Positions 16,325 to 25,261 of a DNA stretch of 64,000 nucleotides are shown piece by piece; position 1 is the first letter of the stretch; each line of letters starts with the position of its first letter. The stretch comes from Pelomonas asaccharophilus_A (lineage in GTDB: Bacteria > Pseudomonadota > Gammaproteobacteria > Burkholderiales > Burkholderiaceae_C). The position numbers were made by a program, and so were the translations under genes. The notes below the pieces were generated by a model. That model was given only the letters and a program-made list of their open reading frames with translations. It did not search any database and was not told the DNA's origin. The stretch spans positions 372,001-436,000 of the forward strand of contig NZ_JAVDXV010000001.1 of the NCBI RefSeq assembly GCF_031458115.1, given 5' to 3'.

Positions 16325-18883
16325 ATGACACACAGCGGTATGAAGGCCGGCGCGGCCGGGATGGCGCCGGACGGTCTGTCCCTCTTCCGGGGCGCCACGC
16401 CCACCGATGCGCTGCTGCGCGGCCACGACTGGGCTCACTCCCCGCTGGGCCTGCCGCAGCGCTGGCCCGCCGCGCTGCGCATGAGCGTGTCGCTGGTGCT
16501 GGACTCGCCGGTGCCCATGTGGCTGGCCTGGGGGCCGGAACTCACGCTGATCTACAACGACGCCTACGCGCCCATGCTGGGCAGCAAGCACCCGGGCGCC
16601 CAGGGCGCGCCGCTGCAGCGGGTGTGGAGCGAGATCTGGAGCGACGTCGCGCCGCTGCTGGCCACCGCGATGGCCGGCGAGGGCGTGCACCGCGAGGACA
16701 TGCCGCTGCTGGTGGACCGCTTCGGCGCGCCGCGCCCCGCGTGGTTCACGTTCTCCTACCTGCCGGTGCGCGACGAGTCGGGCGTGGTGTGCGGCCTGGT
16801 TTGCACCGTGTGGGACACGACCGAGAAGGTCACCACGCAGCGCCGCCTGGCCGACCATGAGGTGGCAGTGGCCGAGGGGCGGCTGGAACAGGCCGAGATG
16901 GCCGAGCGCTACCGCCTGGTTGCGCTGGCAACCAACGACGCGATCTGGGACTGGCGTCTGGCCGACGGCCATGTGGTCTGGAACGCCGCGCTGGGCGCGC
17001 TGTTCGGCCATCCGCAGGCCGAGACCAGCGCGCAGTGGTGGCTGGACCACATCCACCCCGACGACCGTGCGCGCATCGACGCCGACATCCACGCCGTCAT
17101 CGCCGGCACCGGCACGGCCTGGACCGGCAGCTACCGCTTCCGCCGGCTGGACGGCAGCCATGCCGACATCTTCGACCGCGGCTATGTGCTGCGCGACGAC
17201 GAGGGCCGCGCCGTGCGCATGATCGGCGCGATGCTGGACCTCAGCGACCGCAAGGCCACGGAGGCCGCGCTGCGCGCCAGCGAGCAGCAGTTCCAGACGC
17301 TGTTCGAGCGCATGGACGAGGGCTTCTGCGTCATCGAGTTCCTGGACGGCCCGCATGGGCCCATGAGCGACTACATCCACGTGTCCGCCAACCCGGCCTA
17401 CCTGGCCAATGCGGGCATCCCCAACGTCGTCGGCCAGAAGGTGCGCGAGATGGTGCCCGACGAGGCCGAGGGCTGGGTAGAGATCTACCGCCGCGTGCTG
17501 CTGACCGGCGAGCCGGTGCGCTTCGAGCGCGAGCTGGTGGCGACGGGGCGCTATCTGGAGCTGGCCGCCTTCCGTGTCGAGCCGCTGGAGCGCCGCCAGG
17601 TGGCCGTGCTGTTCCAGGACGTGACCAGCCGCCACCGCGCGGAGGTCGCACTGCGCGAGCTGAACGACACGCTGGAGCGCCGCGTGACGGCCGAGGTGGC
17701 CGAGCGGCTGAAGGCCGAGGACGCGCTGCGCCAGGCGCAGAAGATGGAGGCCGTGGGCCAGCTGACCGGCGGCATCGCGCACGACTTCAACAACATGCTG
17801 GCGGTCGTCATCAGCTCGCTGGACCTGCTGGACCGCAAGTTCCTGTCGCACGATGCGCGCGCGATGCGCTTCGTCGATGCGGCCCGCAACGGCGCCCGCC
17901 GCGCCGCGCAGCTGACGCAGCGGCTGCTCGCGTTCTCGCGCCAGCAGCCGCTCAAGCCCGAGACGCTGGACGTCAACAAGCTGGTGGCCGGCATGTCGGA
18001 CCTGCTGCGCCACTCGCTGGGCGGCAGCCTGAAGCTGGAGACGGTACTGGCCGGCGGCCTGTGGCGCGCCAACGCCGACCCCAACCAGTTGGAGAACGCC
18101 ATCCTCAACCTCGCGGTCAACGGCCGCGATGCGATGGACGACCTGGACGGCGACGGCCGGCTGACCATCGAGACCGCCAACTGCCATCTCGACGAGCGCT
18201 ACGCGGCCGACCACCTCGGGCTGCAGCCGGGCCAGTACGTGATGATTGCCGTGACCGACACCGGCAGCGGCATGTCGCCCGAGGTCATGGCCAAGGCCTT
18301 CGACCCCTTCTTCACGACCAAGGAAGTGGGCCGCGGCACGGGTCTGGGGCTCAGCCAGGTCTATGGCTTCGTCAAACAGTCGGGCGGCCATGTGCGCATC
18401 TACTCTGAGCCGGGGCAGGGCACGACCGTCAAGCTCTACATGCCGCGTCAACTGGGCGCCGCCGCGGAGGACGAACAGGCGCAAGGTGCCGCGGCGGCGC
18501 TGCACGGCGACGGCCGCGAGCTGGTGCTGGTCGTCGAGGACGAGCAGGCCGTGCGGCTGATGTCCGTGGAGGCGCTGGAGGAGCTGGGCTACCGCGTGCT
18601 GGAGACCGATGGCGCCGAAGGCGCGCTGAAGCTCATCGATGCGCACCCCGACATCGACCTGATGTTCACTGACGTGGTCATGCCCGGCATGAACGGCCGC
18701 AAGCTGGCCGACGAGGCGCGCCGCCGCCGGCCCGACCTGAAGGTGTTGTTCACGACCGGCTACACGCGCAACGCCGTCGTGCACAACGGCGTGCTGGACC
18801 CCGGCGTGCACCTGATCGGCAAGCCCTTCACGCTGGACGAGCTGGCCGCGCGGCTGCGCGAAGTGCTGGACGCCCCAGATTGA
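16325..18883 (+). CDS. Hybrid PAS sensor histidine kinase with receiver domain
   Basis: An 852-residue soluble sensor with no clear membrane segment. Order: a PAS/GAF-like N-terminal domain (about residues 30-170), a PAS domain with PAC (190-310; DAIWDWRLADGHVVWNAALG), a third PAS (315-440), a coiled coil, HisKA with phospho-acceptor His486 in GGIAHDFNNM, an HATPase domain (N box NLAVNGRDAMD, GTGLGLSQVYG), and a C-terminal receiver with phospho-acceptor Asp783 in FTDVVMPG and the GKPF lysine. The HDFNN form marks the HWE-unlike, cofactor-type hybrid kinases common in proteobacteria. The ATG at 16325 is preferred to the GTG at 16301 because an AGG lies at suitable distance. No output regulator is adjacent; the signal is unknown. 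Confidence 0.9.
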   Translation: MTHSGMKAGAAGMAPDGLSLFRGATPTDALLRGHDWAHSPLGLPQRWPAALRMSVSLVLDSPVPMWLAWGPELTLIYNDAYAPMLGSKHPGAQGAPLQRVWSEIWSDVAPLLATAMAGEGVHREDMPLLVDRFGAPRPAWFTFSYLPVRDESGVVCGLVCTVWDTTEKVTTQRRLADHEVAVAEGRLEQAEMAERYRLVALATNDAIWDWRLADGHVVWNAALGALFGHPQAETSAQWWLDHIHPDDRARIDADIHAVIAGTGTAWTGSYRFRRLDGSHADIFDRGYVLRDDEGRAVRMIGAMLDLSDRKATEAALRASEQQFQTLFERMDEGFCVIEFLDGPHGPMSDYIHVSANPAYLANAGIPNVVGQKVREMVPDEAEGWVEIYRRVLLTGEPVRFERELVATGRYLELAAFRVEPLERRQVAVLFQDVTSRHRAEVALRELNDTLERRVTAEVAERLKAEDALRQAQKMEAVGQLTGGIAHDFNNMLAVVISSLDLLDRKFLSHDARAMRFVDAARNGARRAAQLTQRLLAFSRQQPLKPETLDVNKLVAGMSDLLRHSLGGSLKLETVLAGGLWRANADPNQLENAILNLAVNGRDAMDDLDGDGRLTIETANCHLDERYAADHLGLQPGQYVMIAVTDTGSGMSPEVMAKAFDPFFTTKEVGRGTGLGLSQVYGFVKQSGGHVRIYSEPGQGTTVKLYMPRQLGAAAEDEQAQGAAAALHGDGRELVLVVEDEQAVRLMSVEALEELGYRVLETDGAEGALKLIDAHPDIDLMFTDVVMPGMNGRKLADEARRRRPDLKVLFTTGYTRNAVVHNGVLDPGVHLIGKPFTLDELAARLREVLDAPD

Positions 18884-18886
18884 ACG

Positions 18887-20017
18887 TCAGCCCAGCGTCG
18901 GCTGCGTGAGCCGGTAGCCCGCCAGCGCGGCGGCGCCCACGGCGATGGCGTCGGCGCCGAAGCGGGCCACGCGCAGCGTGGGTTCGGGCATGCGCGCCGC
19001 CTGGGCGTAGTCCTGCAGCGTGGCGCGCACGGGCGCCAGCAGCGCGTCGCCCAGTTCAACGGCCGGGCCGCCCAGCACGATGCAGGCCGGGTCGTAGGCG
19101 ACGGCCAGGTTCTGCAGCAGCACGCCGAGGTATTGCCCGGCGCGGGCCAGGTCCGGTGCATCGCCGTCCTGCCGCATCAGCGCCCGGTTGCCGATCAGCG
19201 CCTCCGCGCAGCCGCGGCGGCCGCAGGAGCAGCGCGGGCCGTCGATCTGCAGCACCATGTGGCCCACTTCGCCGGCCAGGCCGCGCGCGCCGGTCAGCAG
19301 CCGGCCGCCCACCACGAGGCCCGCGCCCACGCCTTCGCCAACCAGCACCAGCAGCAGCGGGTCGGCCGTGGGCGACGGGTTGAACTCGGTCTCGCCCAGG
19401 GCGGCGACGTCGGCATCGTTCTGCATGAACACGGGCACGCCGGCCAGTGGCGTGCCGTGCAGCGCCTCGCGCAGCAGCGCGCCGAACGGCACCTGATGCC
19501 AGTGCACATGGGGTGAGAAGACGAGCTGGTCGCGGGCCTGGTCCACGCCGCCGGGCAGGCCCACGCCGATGCCGATGATGCGTTGCGCGTCGCCGCGCCG
19601 GGCCGCCACGGCCAGCATGTTGCGGGTCAGCTCCGCGATGCAGGCCTCGACCTCCAGCTCGGTGTCGTAGCCGGCGCTGCGGGCTGCCAGCACTTCGCCC
19701 GTCAGCGAGGTCAGTACCACGCGCACGTGGCCTATGCCCACCTGCGTGCCCAGCAGCAGCAGCCGCGCCGGGTCGACGAACAGCGGCGTGGGGCGGCGGC
19801 CGATGTCGCCGGTGACGACCACCTCGCGCTCCAGCAGCCAGCCGTTGTCGATGAGTTCGCGCACCAGGGCGCTGACGGTGGACTTGGTCAGGTCCAGCGC
19901 ATTCGCCAGATCCACGCGCGACTGGCCCGGGTGCAAGCGCAGCTGGCGAAAGATCGCCATCAGGTTGCCGCGCTTGAGCTGGGCCTGGCCGCTGTGGCTC
20001 TCGGCTTTCATCAGCAT
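18887..20017 (-). CDS. ROK-family transcriptional regulator
   Basis: A 376-residue repressor-type ROK protein. The N-terminus is a winged helix (NLMAIFRQLRLHPGQSRVDL, then LTKSTVSALVRELIDNGWL), and the rest is a ROK sugar-binding fold with the zinc motif CSCGRRGCAEALIG and GLPGGVDQ. This resembles XylR/NagC-type regulators that sense a sugar or sugar phosphate. The start at 20017 overlaps the stop of the RraA-like gene by one base (TGATG), showing translational coupling. As the last gene of the GH10-dehydrogenase-dehydratase-RraA operon it probably controls that operon in response to a pentose or pentonate; the ligand is inferred. It converges on the histidine kinase gene with three bases between. 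Confidence 0.9.
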   Translation of the reverse strand: MLMKAESHSGQAQLKRGNLMAIFRQLRLHPGQSRVDLANALDLTKSTVSALVRELIDNGWLLEREVVVTGDIGRRPTPLFVDPARLLLLGTQVGIGHVRVVLTSLTGEVLAARSAGYDTELEVEACIAELTRNMLAVAARRGDAQRIIGIGVGLPGGVDQARDQLVFSPHVHWHQVPFGALLREALHGTPLAGVPVFMQNDADVAALGETEFNPSPTADPLLLVLVGEGVGAGLVVGGRLLTGARGLAGEVGHMVLQIDGPRCSCGRRGCAEALIGNRALMRQDGDAPDLARAGQYLGVLLQNLAVAYDPACIVLGGPAVELGDALLAPVRATLQDYAQAARMPEPTLRVARFGADAIAVGAAALAGYRLTQPTLG

Positions 20018-20727
20018 CAACGTCCCTTGGCGGTGCGCCAGGCGGCGAACAGGCCGGCGACATCGGGGTCGGTGGGCGGGTAGAGGCCCAGCACGCTGCG
20101 GCCGGCCATCACGGTCTCTTGCACGAAGTCCTCGAACACGGTCATCTCGACCGCTTCGTTGGCGATCTCGTCGGCCAGGTGGGCCGGGATGACGATGACG
20201 CCCTCCGCATCGCCCACGATGACGTCGCCCGGGAACACCGGCGCGTCGCCGCAGCCTATGGGCTCGTTGATCGCGATGGCCTGGTGCAGCGTCAGGTTGG
20301 TGGGCGCGCTGGGGCGCGAGTGGTAGGCCGGCATCGTGTACTTGGCGATGTCGGGGCTGTCGCGGAAACCGCCATCCGTGACGACACCGGCACAGCCACG
20401 CACCATCAGCCTCGCGACGAGGATGCCGCCGGCCGAGGCCGCGCGCGCGTCCTTGCGGCTGTCGATGACCAGCACCGCGCCCTCCGGGCATTCCTCGACG
20501 GCGACGCGCTGGGGGTGGGCGCGGTTCTTGAAGACCTCGATGCCGTTCAGGTCCTCGCGCGCCGGCATGTAGCGCAGTGTGTAGGCCGGGCCTACCATGT
20601 TGGGCAGGCCGGGGTTCAGCGGCAGCACGCCCTGGATGAACTGGTTCTTCAGGCCGCGCTTGAACAGCGCGGTGCACAGCGTGGCGGTGCTGACGCCCAT
20701 CAGCTTTTTGCGGGTATCGGGATTCAT
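20017..20727 (-). CDS. RraA-like (DlpA/HMG-aldolase fold) protein, probable sugar-acid enzyme
   Basis: A 236-residue member of the RraA family, whose fold includes RNase E inhibitors, 4-hydroxy-4-methyl-2-oxoglutarate aldolases and other lyases. The conserved metal/pyruvate motif is present as VVTDGGFRDSPDI, with the preceding GGILVARLMVRGC, the arrangement of the aldolase-type members. The start at 20727 (MNPDTRKK) was chosen; a GTG at 20760 would begin inside the palindromic repeat. It lies between the IlvD/Edd dehydratase and the ROK regulator in one operon, so a role in pentonate breakdown (lyase, hydratase or lactonase step) is more likely than RNA metabolism. This is inference from context; the exact reaction is not known. 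Confidence 0.8.
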   Translation of the reverse strand: MNPDTRKKLMGVSTATLCTALFKRGLKNQFIQGVLPLNPGLPNMVGPAYTLRYMPAREDLNGIEVFKNRAHPQRVAVEECPEGAVLVIDSRKDARAASAGGILVARLMVRGCAGVVTDGGFRDSPDIAKYTMPAYHSRPSAPTNLTLHQAIAINEPIGCGDAPVFPGDVIVGDAEGVIVIPAHLADEIANEAVEMTVFEDFVQETVMAGRSVLGLYPPTDPDVAGLFAAWRTAKGR

Positions 20728-20748
20728 GAGGTGGGTCCGGAAATGCAA

Positions 20749-20811
20749 CCACAGAGGCACAGAGGCACAGAGAAATTCATGAGTCTTCTCCGTGTCTCTG
20801 TGCCTCTGTGG
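20749..20811. repeat. Long palindromic repeat inside an operon
   Basis: Two 26-base arms (20749-20774 and 20786-20811) pair with 24 matches around an 11-base loop. The arms are built from the direct repeat CAGAGGCA, as CCACAGAGGCACAGAGG on the left and its complement on the right. It lies between the RraA-like and dehydratase genes, so the transcript would form a long hairpin there. The composition is unlike the surrounding GC-rich DNA, which suggests a mobile or dispersed palindrome. Confidence 0.85.
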
Positions 20812-20829
20812 TCGCCTTTGAATTGAATG

Positions 20830-22563
20830 TCAGTAGATGACCGGTTCCGGCACCGGGGCACCGAACTGGGTTTCAAGGAAATCGAAGTCGCAGCCCTCAT
20901 GGGCTTGCAGGATGTGGCGGCCGAACATCCAGCCGTAGCCGCGCTCGTAGCGGGGCGGCGGTGGCGTCCAGGCGGCCTTGCGGGCGGCCAGTTCCTCATC
21001 GCTGACTTCGAGGTGGATGGTCCGGCCCGGCACGTCCACGGTGATGCGGTCGCCCGTCTTCACCAGCGCCAGCGGGCCGCCGATGAAGGCCTCGGGTGAG
21101 CAGTGCAGCAGGCAGCCGCCGTAGCTGGTGCCGCTCATGCGCGCGTCCGACAGGCGCAGCATGTCGGTCACGCCTGCCTTCAGCAGCTTGGTCGGGATGG
21201 GCAGCATGCCCCACTCGGGCATGCCGGCGCCCTTGGGGCCGGCGTTGCGCAGCACGAGGATGTCGTCGCCGGTCACGTCGAGGTCCGGATCGTCCACCGC
21301 AGCCTTCAGGCTTGGGTAGTCGTCGAACACCAGCGCGCGGCCCGTGTGCTTGAGCAGGTGGGGTGCGACGGCGCTGGGCTTGATGACGACGCCGTCTGGG
21401 GCCAGGTTGCCGCGCAGCACGGCCAGCGCGCCTTCGGCGTAGATGGGGTTGGAGAGAGGCCGGATCACGTCGTCGTTGAAGACCTCGGCGCCCTCGATGT
21501 TCTCGGCGACGGTCTTGCCGTTGACGGTCAAGGCCGTCAGATCCAGCTTGTCCCTCATGACGTTCATCATGGCCGGCAGGCCGCCGGCGTAGAAGAAGTC
21601 TTCCATCAGGTAGTGGTCGCCGCTGGGCCGGATGTTGGCGATGACGCCCACGTGCCGGCTGGCCGCGTCGAAGTCGTCCAGCGTGACGGAGAGGTTCGCG
21701 CGGCGGCTGATCGCTACGAGGTGGATGATGGCGTTGGTGGAGCAGCCCATCGCCATCGCCACGGCGATCGCGTTCTGGAAGCTGCCCTTGCTGAACAGCT
21801 TGGCGGGCGTCAGGTCGTCCCACACCATCTGCACGATGCGGCGGCCGCATTCGGCGGACATGCGGGTGTGGTTGGCGTCAGGCGCGGGGATGCTGGAAGC
21901 ACCGGGCAGCGTGACGCCCAGCGCCTCGGCGATGCCCATCATGGTCGCCGCCGTGCCCATGGTCATGCAGGTGCCGTGGCTGCGGGCGATGCCGGCTTCC
22001 ATCTCGGCCCAGGCCTGGTCACTCAAACGGCCGGCGCGGCGCTCGTCCCAGTACTTGAAGGCGTCGCTGCCACTGCCCAGTACCTGGCCGCGCCAGTTGC
22101 CGCGCAGCATGGGGCCGGCGGGCAGATAGATGAGCGGCAGGCCCATGCTGATGGCGCCCATCAGCAGGCCCGGCGTGGTCTTGTCGCAGCCACCCATCAG
22201 CACGGCGCCGTCCACGGGGTGGCTGCGCAGCAGCTCCTCCGTCTCCATCGCGAGGAAGTTGCGGTACAGCATGGACGTAGGCTTGACCATGCTCTCGCTC
22301 AGCGAGATCGCCGGCAGCTCCAGCGGCCAGCCACCCGCCTGCAGGATGCCGCGCTTCACGTCCTCCACCCGCTGCTTGAAGTGGGTGTGGCACTGGTTGG
22401 CGTCGCTCCAGGTGTTGACGATGGCGATGACCGGCTTGCCGATGAAGTCCTCGGCGCCGTAGCCCATCTGCAGCACGCGGCTGCGGTGGCCGAAGGAACG
22501 GAAGTCGTCCTTGGCGAACCAGCGGGCGCTGCGCAGGTCTTCGACCTTCTTGACCGTGCTCAT
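20830..22563 (-). CDS. IlvD/Edd-family sugar-acid dehydratase (pentonate type)
   Basis: A 577-residue iron-sulfur dehydratase of the IlvD/Edd family. Cluster-ligand cysteines lie in NTWSDANQCHTHF, LMGGCDKTTPG and RSHGTCMTMGTA. The NQCHTH and KTTPG forms and the length match L-arabinonate / D-xylonate dehydratases more than IlvD (dihydroxy-acid) or Edd (6-phosphogluconate). It would dehydrate a pentonate to the 2-keto-3-deoxypentonate. The start overlaps the end of the upstream dehydrogenase gene by four bases (ATGA). Together with that dehydrogenase and the FAH-family protein at 61337 it suggests a Weimberg-type oxidative pentose route. No sugar dehydrogenase is in the operon. Which pentonate is used (xylonate or arabinonate) cannot be fixed. 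Confidence 0.88.
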   Translation of the reverse strand: MSTVKKVEDLRSARWFAKDDFRSFGHRSRVLQMGYGAEDFIGKPVIAIVNTWSDANQCHTHFKQRVEDVKRGILQAGGWPLELPAISLSESMVKPTSMLYRNFLAMETEELLRSHPVDGAVLMGGCDKTTPGLLMGAISMGLPLIYLPAGPMLRGNWRGQVLGSGSDAFKYWDERRAGRLSDQAWAEMEAGIARSHGTCMTMGTAATMMGIAEALGVTLPGASSIPAPDANHTRMSAECGRRIVQMVWDDLTPAKLFSKGSFQNAIAVAMAMGCSTNAIIHLVAISRRANLSVTLDDFDAASRHVGVIANIRPSGDHYLMEDFFYAGGLPAMMNVMRDKLDLTALTVNGKTVAENIEGAEVFNDDVIRPLSNPIYAEGALAVLRGNLAPDGVVIKPSAVAPHLLKHTGRALVFDDYPSLKAAVDDPDLDVTGDDILVLRNAGPKGAGMPEWGMLPIPTKLLKAGVTDMLRLSDARMSGTSYGGCLLHCSPEAFIGGPLALVKTGDRITVDVPGRTIHLEVSDEELAARKAAWTPPPPRYERGYGWMFGRHILQAHEGCDFDFLETQFGAPVPEPVIY

Positions 22564-23969
22564 GCCTGGCCTCGCGCTTCGATCAGCCAGGCCGGCGCGT
22601 CCTGCAGCGCGACCGGGCGTAGGAAGCGCTCCATCGCCGCATAGCCCACGCTGGTGCTGAACGCGTTGGTGGACGAAGGCCACGGGCCGCCGTGCTGCTG
22701 TGCGGCCGTCACGGCCACGCCGGTCGGCACGCCGGCAAACAGCACGCGGCCGGCGATGGCTTGCGCGCCGGCGATGAGGCGGCGGTTGTCGGGCGTGTCG
22801 GCGTCGGCGCCCCACAGCGTGACGGTCAGCGTGCCTTGCACGGCCTGCAGCACGCGCAGCGTCTCGTCGAGGTCGCGCACGGTGACGACGATGCAGCTGG
22901 GGCCGAATACTTCCTCGTGCAGCACCTCGTCGGCGAGGAAGCTCGCCGCATCGGTGGCAAAGAGATGCGCGCCCGGTGCCGCCTCGCGCGCGGGTAGGGC
23001 CAGCAGCGACTTCACGCCGGTGCGGCCGTGCAGCCGCGCCACGCCGGCATTGAAGCCGGCCCGGATGCCGGCGTTCAGCATCGCGTGCGGGTTGGCCGCG
23101 GCGAGACCCTCGGCCAGTTGCTTGACGAAGGCCTGGCTGGCCTCGTCGTCACGCACGATGACGATGCCGGGGCTGGTGCAGAACTGGCCGCAGCCCAGCG
23201 TGATGCTGCCGGCCAGTTGCGTGGCCAGCGCCGCGCCGTTGGCGGCCAGCGCCTCGGGCAGCGCGACCACCGGGTTGACGGAGCCCAGCTCGCCGTAGAA
23301 CGGGATGGGCCGCGGGCGGGCATTGGCTTCCTTCCACAGCGCCACGCCGCCGCGCACGCTGCCGGTGAAGGTGGCGGCGGCAATCGCCTCGTCGCGGACC
23401 AGGCTCACGCCCACGTCGATGCCTGCGCCTTGCACCATCTGCAGCACGCCCGCCGGCAGCAGGCCGGTGCCCAGTTCGAACACGGCGCGCGACAGCTGCG
23501 GGTGGCCCGGGTGGGCCTTCACGACCACCGTGCAGCCGGCGGCCAGCGCCGCGGCGGTGTCGCCGCCCAGCACGCTGAACGCGAACGGGAAGTTGCTGGC
23601 CGCGAAGTTGGCGACCGGGCCTAGGGGCGTGGCCACGCGCGTCAGGCGCGGGCGACCGGCGGGCGGGGCGCCGGGCACGGCCGCGTCGTCCTGCACCGGC
23701 TGGGCGCGGCCGGCGAGCAGTTGTTCGGCGAAGCCGCGCAGCTGGAAGGCGGTGCGGTCCAGCTCGCCGTTCAGGCGCGCGGCGCCCAGGCCGGTTTCCT
23801 CGTCGGCCAGCGGCACCAGCGTGTCGCGGGCGGCCTGCAGCGCGTCGGCCAGCGTCGTCAGGTGCGCGGCGCGCTGGGTGATGGGCAGGGCGGCCCAGGC
23901 GGGGCCGGCGTGCGCGGCGGCGTCGCAGGCGGTACGGATCTGCGCAGGGGTGCTGTCAATCAGGGTCAT
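22560..23969 (-). CDS. Aldehyde dehydrogenase, probable 2,5-dioxovalerate dehydrogenase (second isozyme)
   Basis: A 469-residue aldehyde dehydrogenase clearly different from the one at 5301. Catalytic Cys264 lies in CGQFCTSPG and Glu227 in FYGELGSVNP; the nucleotide-binding region reads ASNFPFAFSVLGGDTAAAL. This FYGELGS / GGDTAAALAAGC pattern is typical of the NADP-type alpha-ketoglutarate semialdehyde dehydrogenases of pentonate and hydroxyproline routes. It overlaps the downstream dehydratase by four bases and follows the GH10 gene by 20 bases. Its expected role is 2,5-dioxovalerate to 2-oxoglutarate, so two isozymes serve separate operons in this window. Confidence 0.88.
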   Translation of the reverse strand: MTLIDSTPAQIRTACDAAAHAGPAWAALPITQRAAHLTTLADALQAARDTLVPLADEETGLGAARLNGELDRTAFQLRGFAEQLLAGRAQPVQDDAAVPGAPPAGRPRLTRVATPLGPVANFAASNFPFAFSVLGGDTAAALAAGCTVVVKAHPGHPQLSRAVFELGTGLLPAGVLQMVQGAGIDVGVSLVRDEAIAAATFTGSVRGGVALWKEANARPRPIPFYGELGSVNPVVALPEALAANGAALATQLAGSITLGCGQFCTSPGIVIVRDDEASQAFVKQLAEGLAAANPHAMLNAGIRAGFNAGVARLHGRTGVKSLLALPAREAAPGAHLFATDAASFLADEVLHEEVFGPSCIVVTVRDLDETLRVLQAVQGTLTVTLWGADADTPDNRRLIAGAQAIAGRVLFAGVPTGVAVTAAQQHGGPWPSSTNAFSTSVGYAAMERFLRPVALQDAPAWLIEARGQA

Positions 23970-23989
23970 GGAAAAGATCGGCGGTGAGG

Positions 23990-25171
23990 TCAGCGTGCCG
24001 GCATTGCGCGCAGCGCATCGGCAATCGCGGTGCGCAGCGGTTTGGCGCGCAGTTGGTCGTCGTAGGGCAGGGGGCGCTTGGGCAGCTTGTCCTCGCGCGG
24101 GTCGAAATCATGCAGCCAGCTGTACTTGTCGCCCAGGCCCCAGCACAGGAAGCGGTTCAGGCGCGGCACGGCCAGCGTCACGTCCAGCCAGTCGCGCGCG
24201 GCGGCGGCCACGATGGCGTCGCGCTGGGAGAAGTCGGCGGGCAGGCCCTTGTCGTTGACGTCGAACTCGGTGATGAGGAGGTCCAGGTCCAGCGCCATCA
24301 CGTCGTCCAGCCAGCGGCGCCACTCGGCGGTGCGCTGGGCGGGTGCTTCGCTGGGGTTGGCGCCGATGTGGCCCTGGATGCCCAGCGCCTGCACGGGCGT
24401 GCCGCGGCGCTTCAGCTCGGTCAGCAGCTTCAGCACGCCGGTGCGATGGCGGGCGTTGTTGCCGCCGCCCCAGCTCATGTAGTCGTTGTAGACCAGCTGG
24501 GCCTTGGGCGCGTGCTGGCGTGCGAGGCGGAAGGCCAGGTCGATCTGCTCCACGCCACCGATGGGGGCCGAGAACACATTGCGGCGCAGCTCGCCGGTCT
24601 CGGGTGCGATGGCCTCGTTGACGACGTCCCAGCTCTCGATGCTGTCGCCGAAATGGCTGCAGGTGGTGCGAATGTGGTCGTCCAGCATGCGGCGGGCGGC
24701 CTCGCCATCCCCACTGCCGTAGTTCAGCGCATTGAGCCAGCCCGGCAGCCACTTGGCCTCCAGCCACAGCAGCGTGTGGCCGCGCAGCGCCATGCCGCGG
24801 CTCTTGGCCCACGCGAACATCTCGTCCGCCGCGCGAAAGTCGTAGGGCTTGTTCGGGTCGGGCCGCATCTGCGGCCACTTGGTCTCGTTCTCGGCCACCA
24901 GCACGCTGCATTCGCGGCCGGTGAGCTCACGGTAGGCCGTGTCGTGGAAGCGCGAGGCGCGGCCCAGGCTGCCCAGCGTGCTGCCAAAGCGCAGGCCCTT
25001 CATGCGCGCCAGCGCATCCAGCGATGGCCCGCGCGCGAGTTGGTCCAGCGTCGGCTCGCTGCCGGCGGGGTTCGCGAAGCCGGGCAGCGCCACGCCGCCA
25101 GCGGCCAGGGCCAGCGCCTGGAGGGCGGTGCGTCGTGACGGCGACATCTTCATTTGAGGATGGACAAGCAT
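23990..25171 (-). CDS. Endo-1,4-beta-xylanase, glycoside hydrolase family 10
   Basis: A 393-residue GH10 enzyme that cuts the xylan backbone. The acid/base Glu186 is in WDVVNEAIAP and the nucleophile Glu302 in LLITEFDVND; GHTLLWLEAKWLPGW and IQGHIGANP are further GH10 marks. The N-terminus has a twin-arginine-like signal (SRRTALQALALAAGG), so export by Tat is plausible and Sec is the alternative. No carbohydrate-binding module is present. Start choice among Met1, Met7 and Met9 is open; the ATG at 25171 is reported. It is the first gene of an operon whose later genes metabolise sugar acids, linking polymer attack to catabolism, and it diverges from the GH115-GH8 gene. Confidence 0.94.
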   Translation of the reverse strand: MLVHPQMKMSPSRRTALQALALAAGGVALPGFANPAGSEPTLDQLARGPSLDALARMKGLRFGSTLGSLGRASRFHDTAYRELTGRECSVLVAENETKWPQMRPDPNKPYDFRAADEMFAWAKSRGMALRGHTLLWLEAKWLPGWLNALNYGSGDGEAARRMLDDHIRTTCSHFGDSIESWDVVNEAIAPETGELRRNVFSAPIGGVEQIDLAFRLARQHAPKAQLVYNDYMSWGGGNNARHRTGVLKLLTELKRRGTPVQALGIQGHIGANPSEAPAQRTAEWRRWLDDVMALDLDLLITEFDVNDKGLPADFSQRDAIVAAAARDWLDVTLAVPRLNRFLCWGLGDKYSWLHDFDPREDKLPKRPLPYDDQLRAKPLRTAIADALRAMPAR

Positions 25172-25190
25172 TCTGTTATCGCTATCATAT
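25171..25190. promoter_or_regulatory. Weak LacI-type operator candidate between GH10 and GH115-GH8 genes
   Basis: The right half GCTATCATAT matches eight of ten positions of the half-site GCTACCATTT seen at 53895 and 62668; the left half matches only about five. It lies in the 90-base divergent promoter region, where either gene could be controlled. The match is weak and the first base overlaps the reported GH10 start. Confidence 0.35.
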
Positions 25191-25261
25191 GAATTGGTCC
25201 ATTCCCCGAACTTAGTGGTTTCCCAGGGGAATTCATCAGACTATAACTCTGTAGACTTCAA

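Noticed and set aside
16130..18811. A long minus-strand frame opposite the histidine kinase
   Set aside because: Low-complexity His/Val/Arg-rich composition and full overlap with a clear multidomain kinase.
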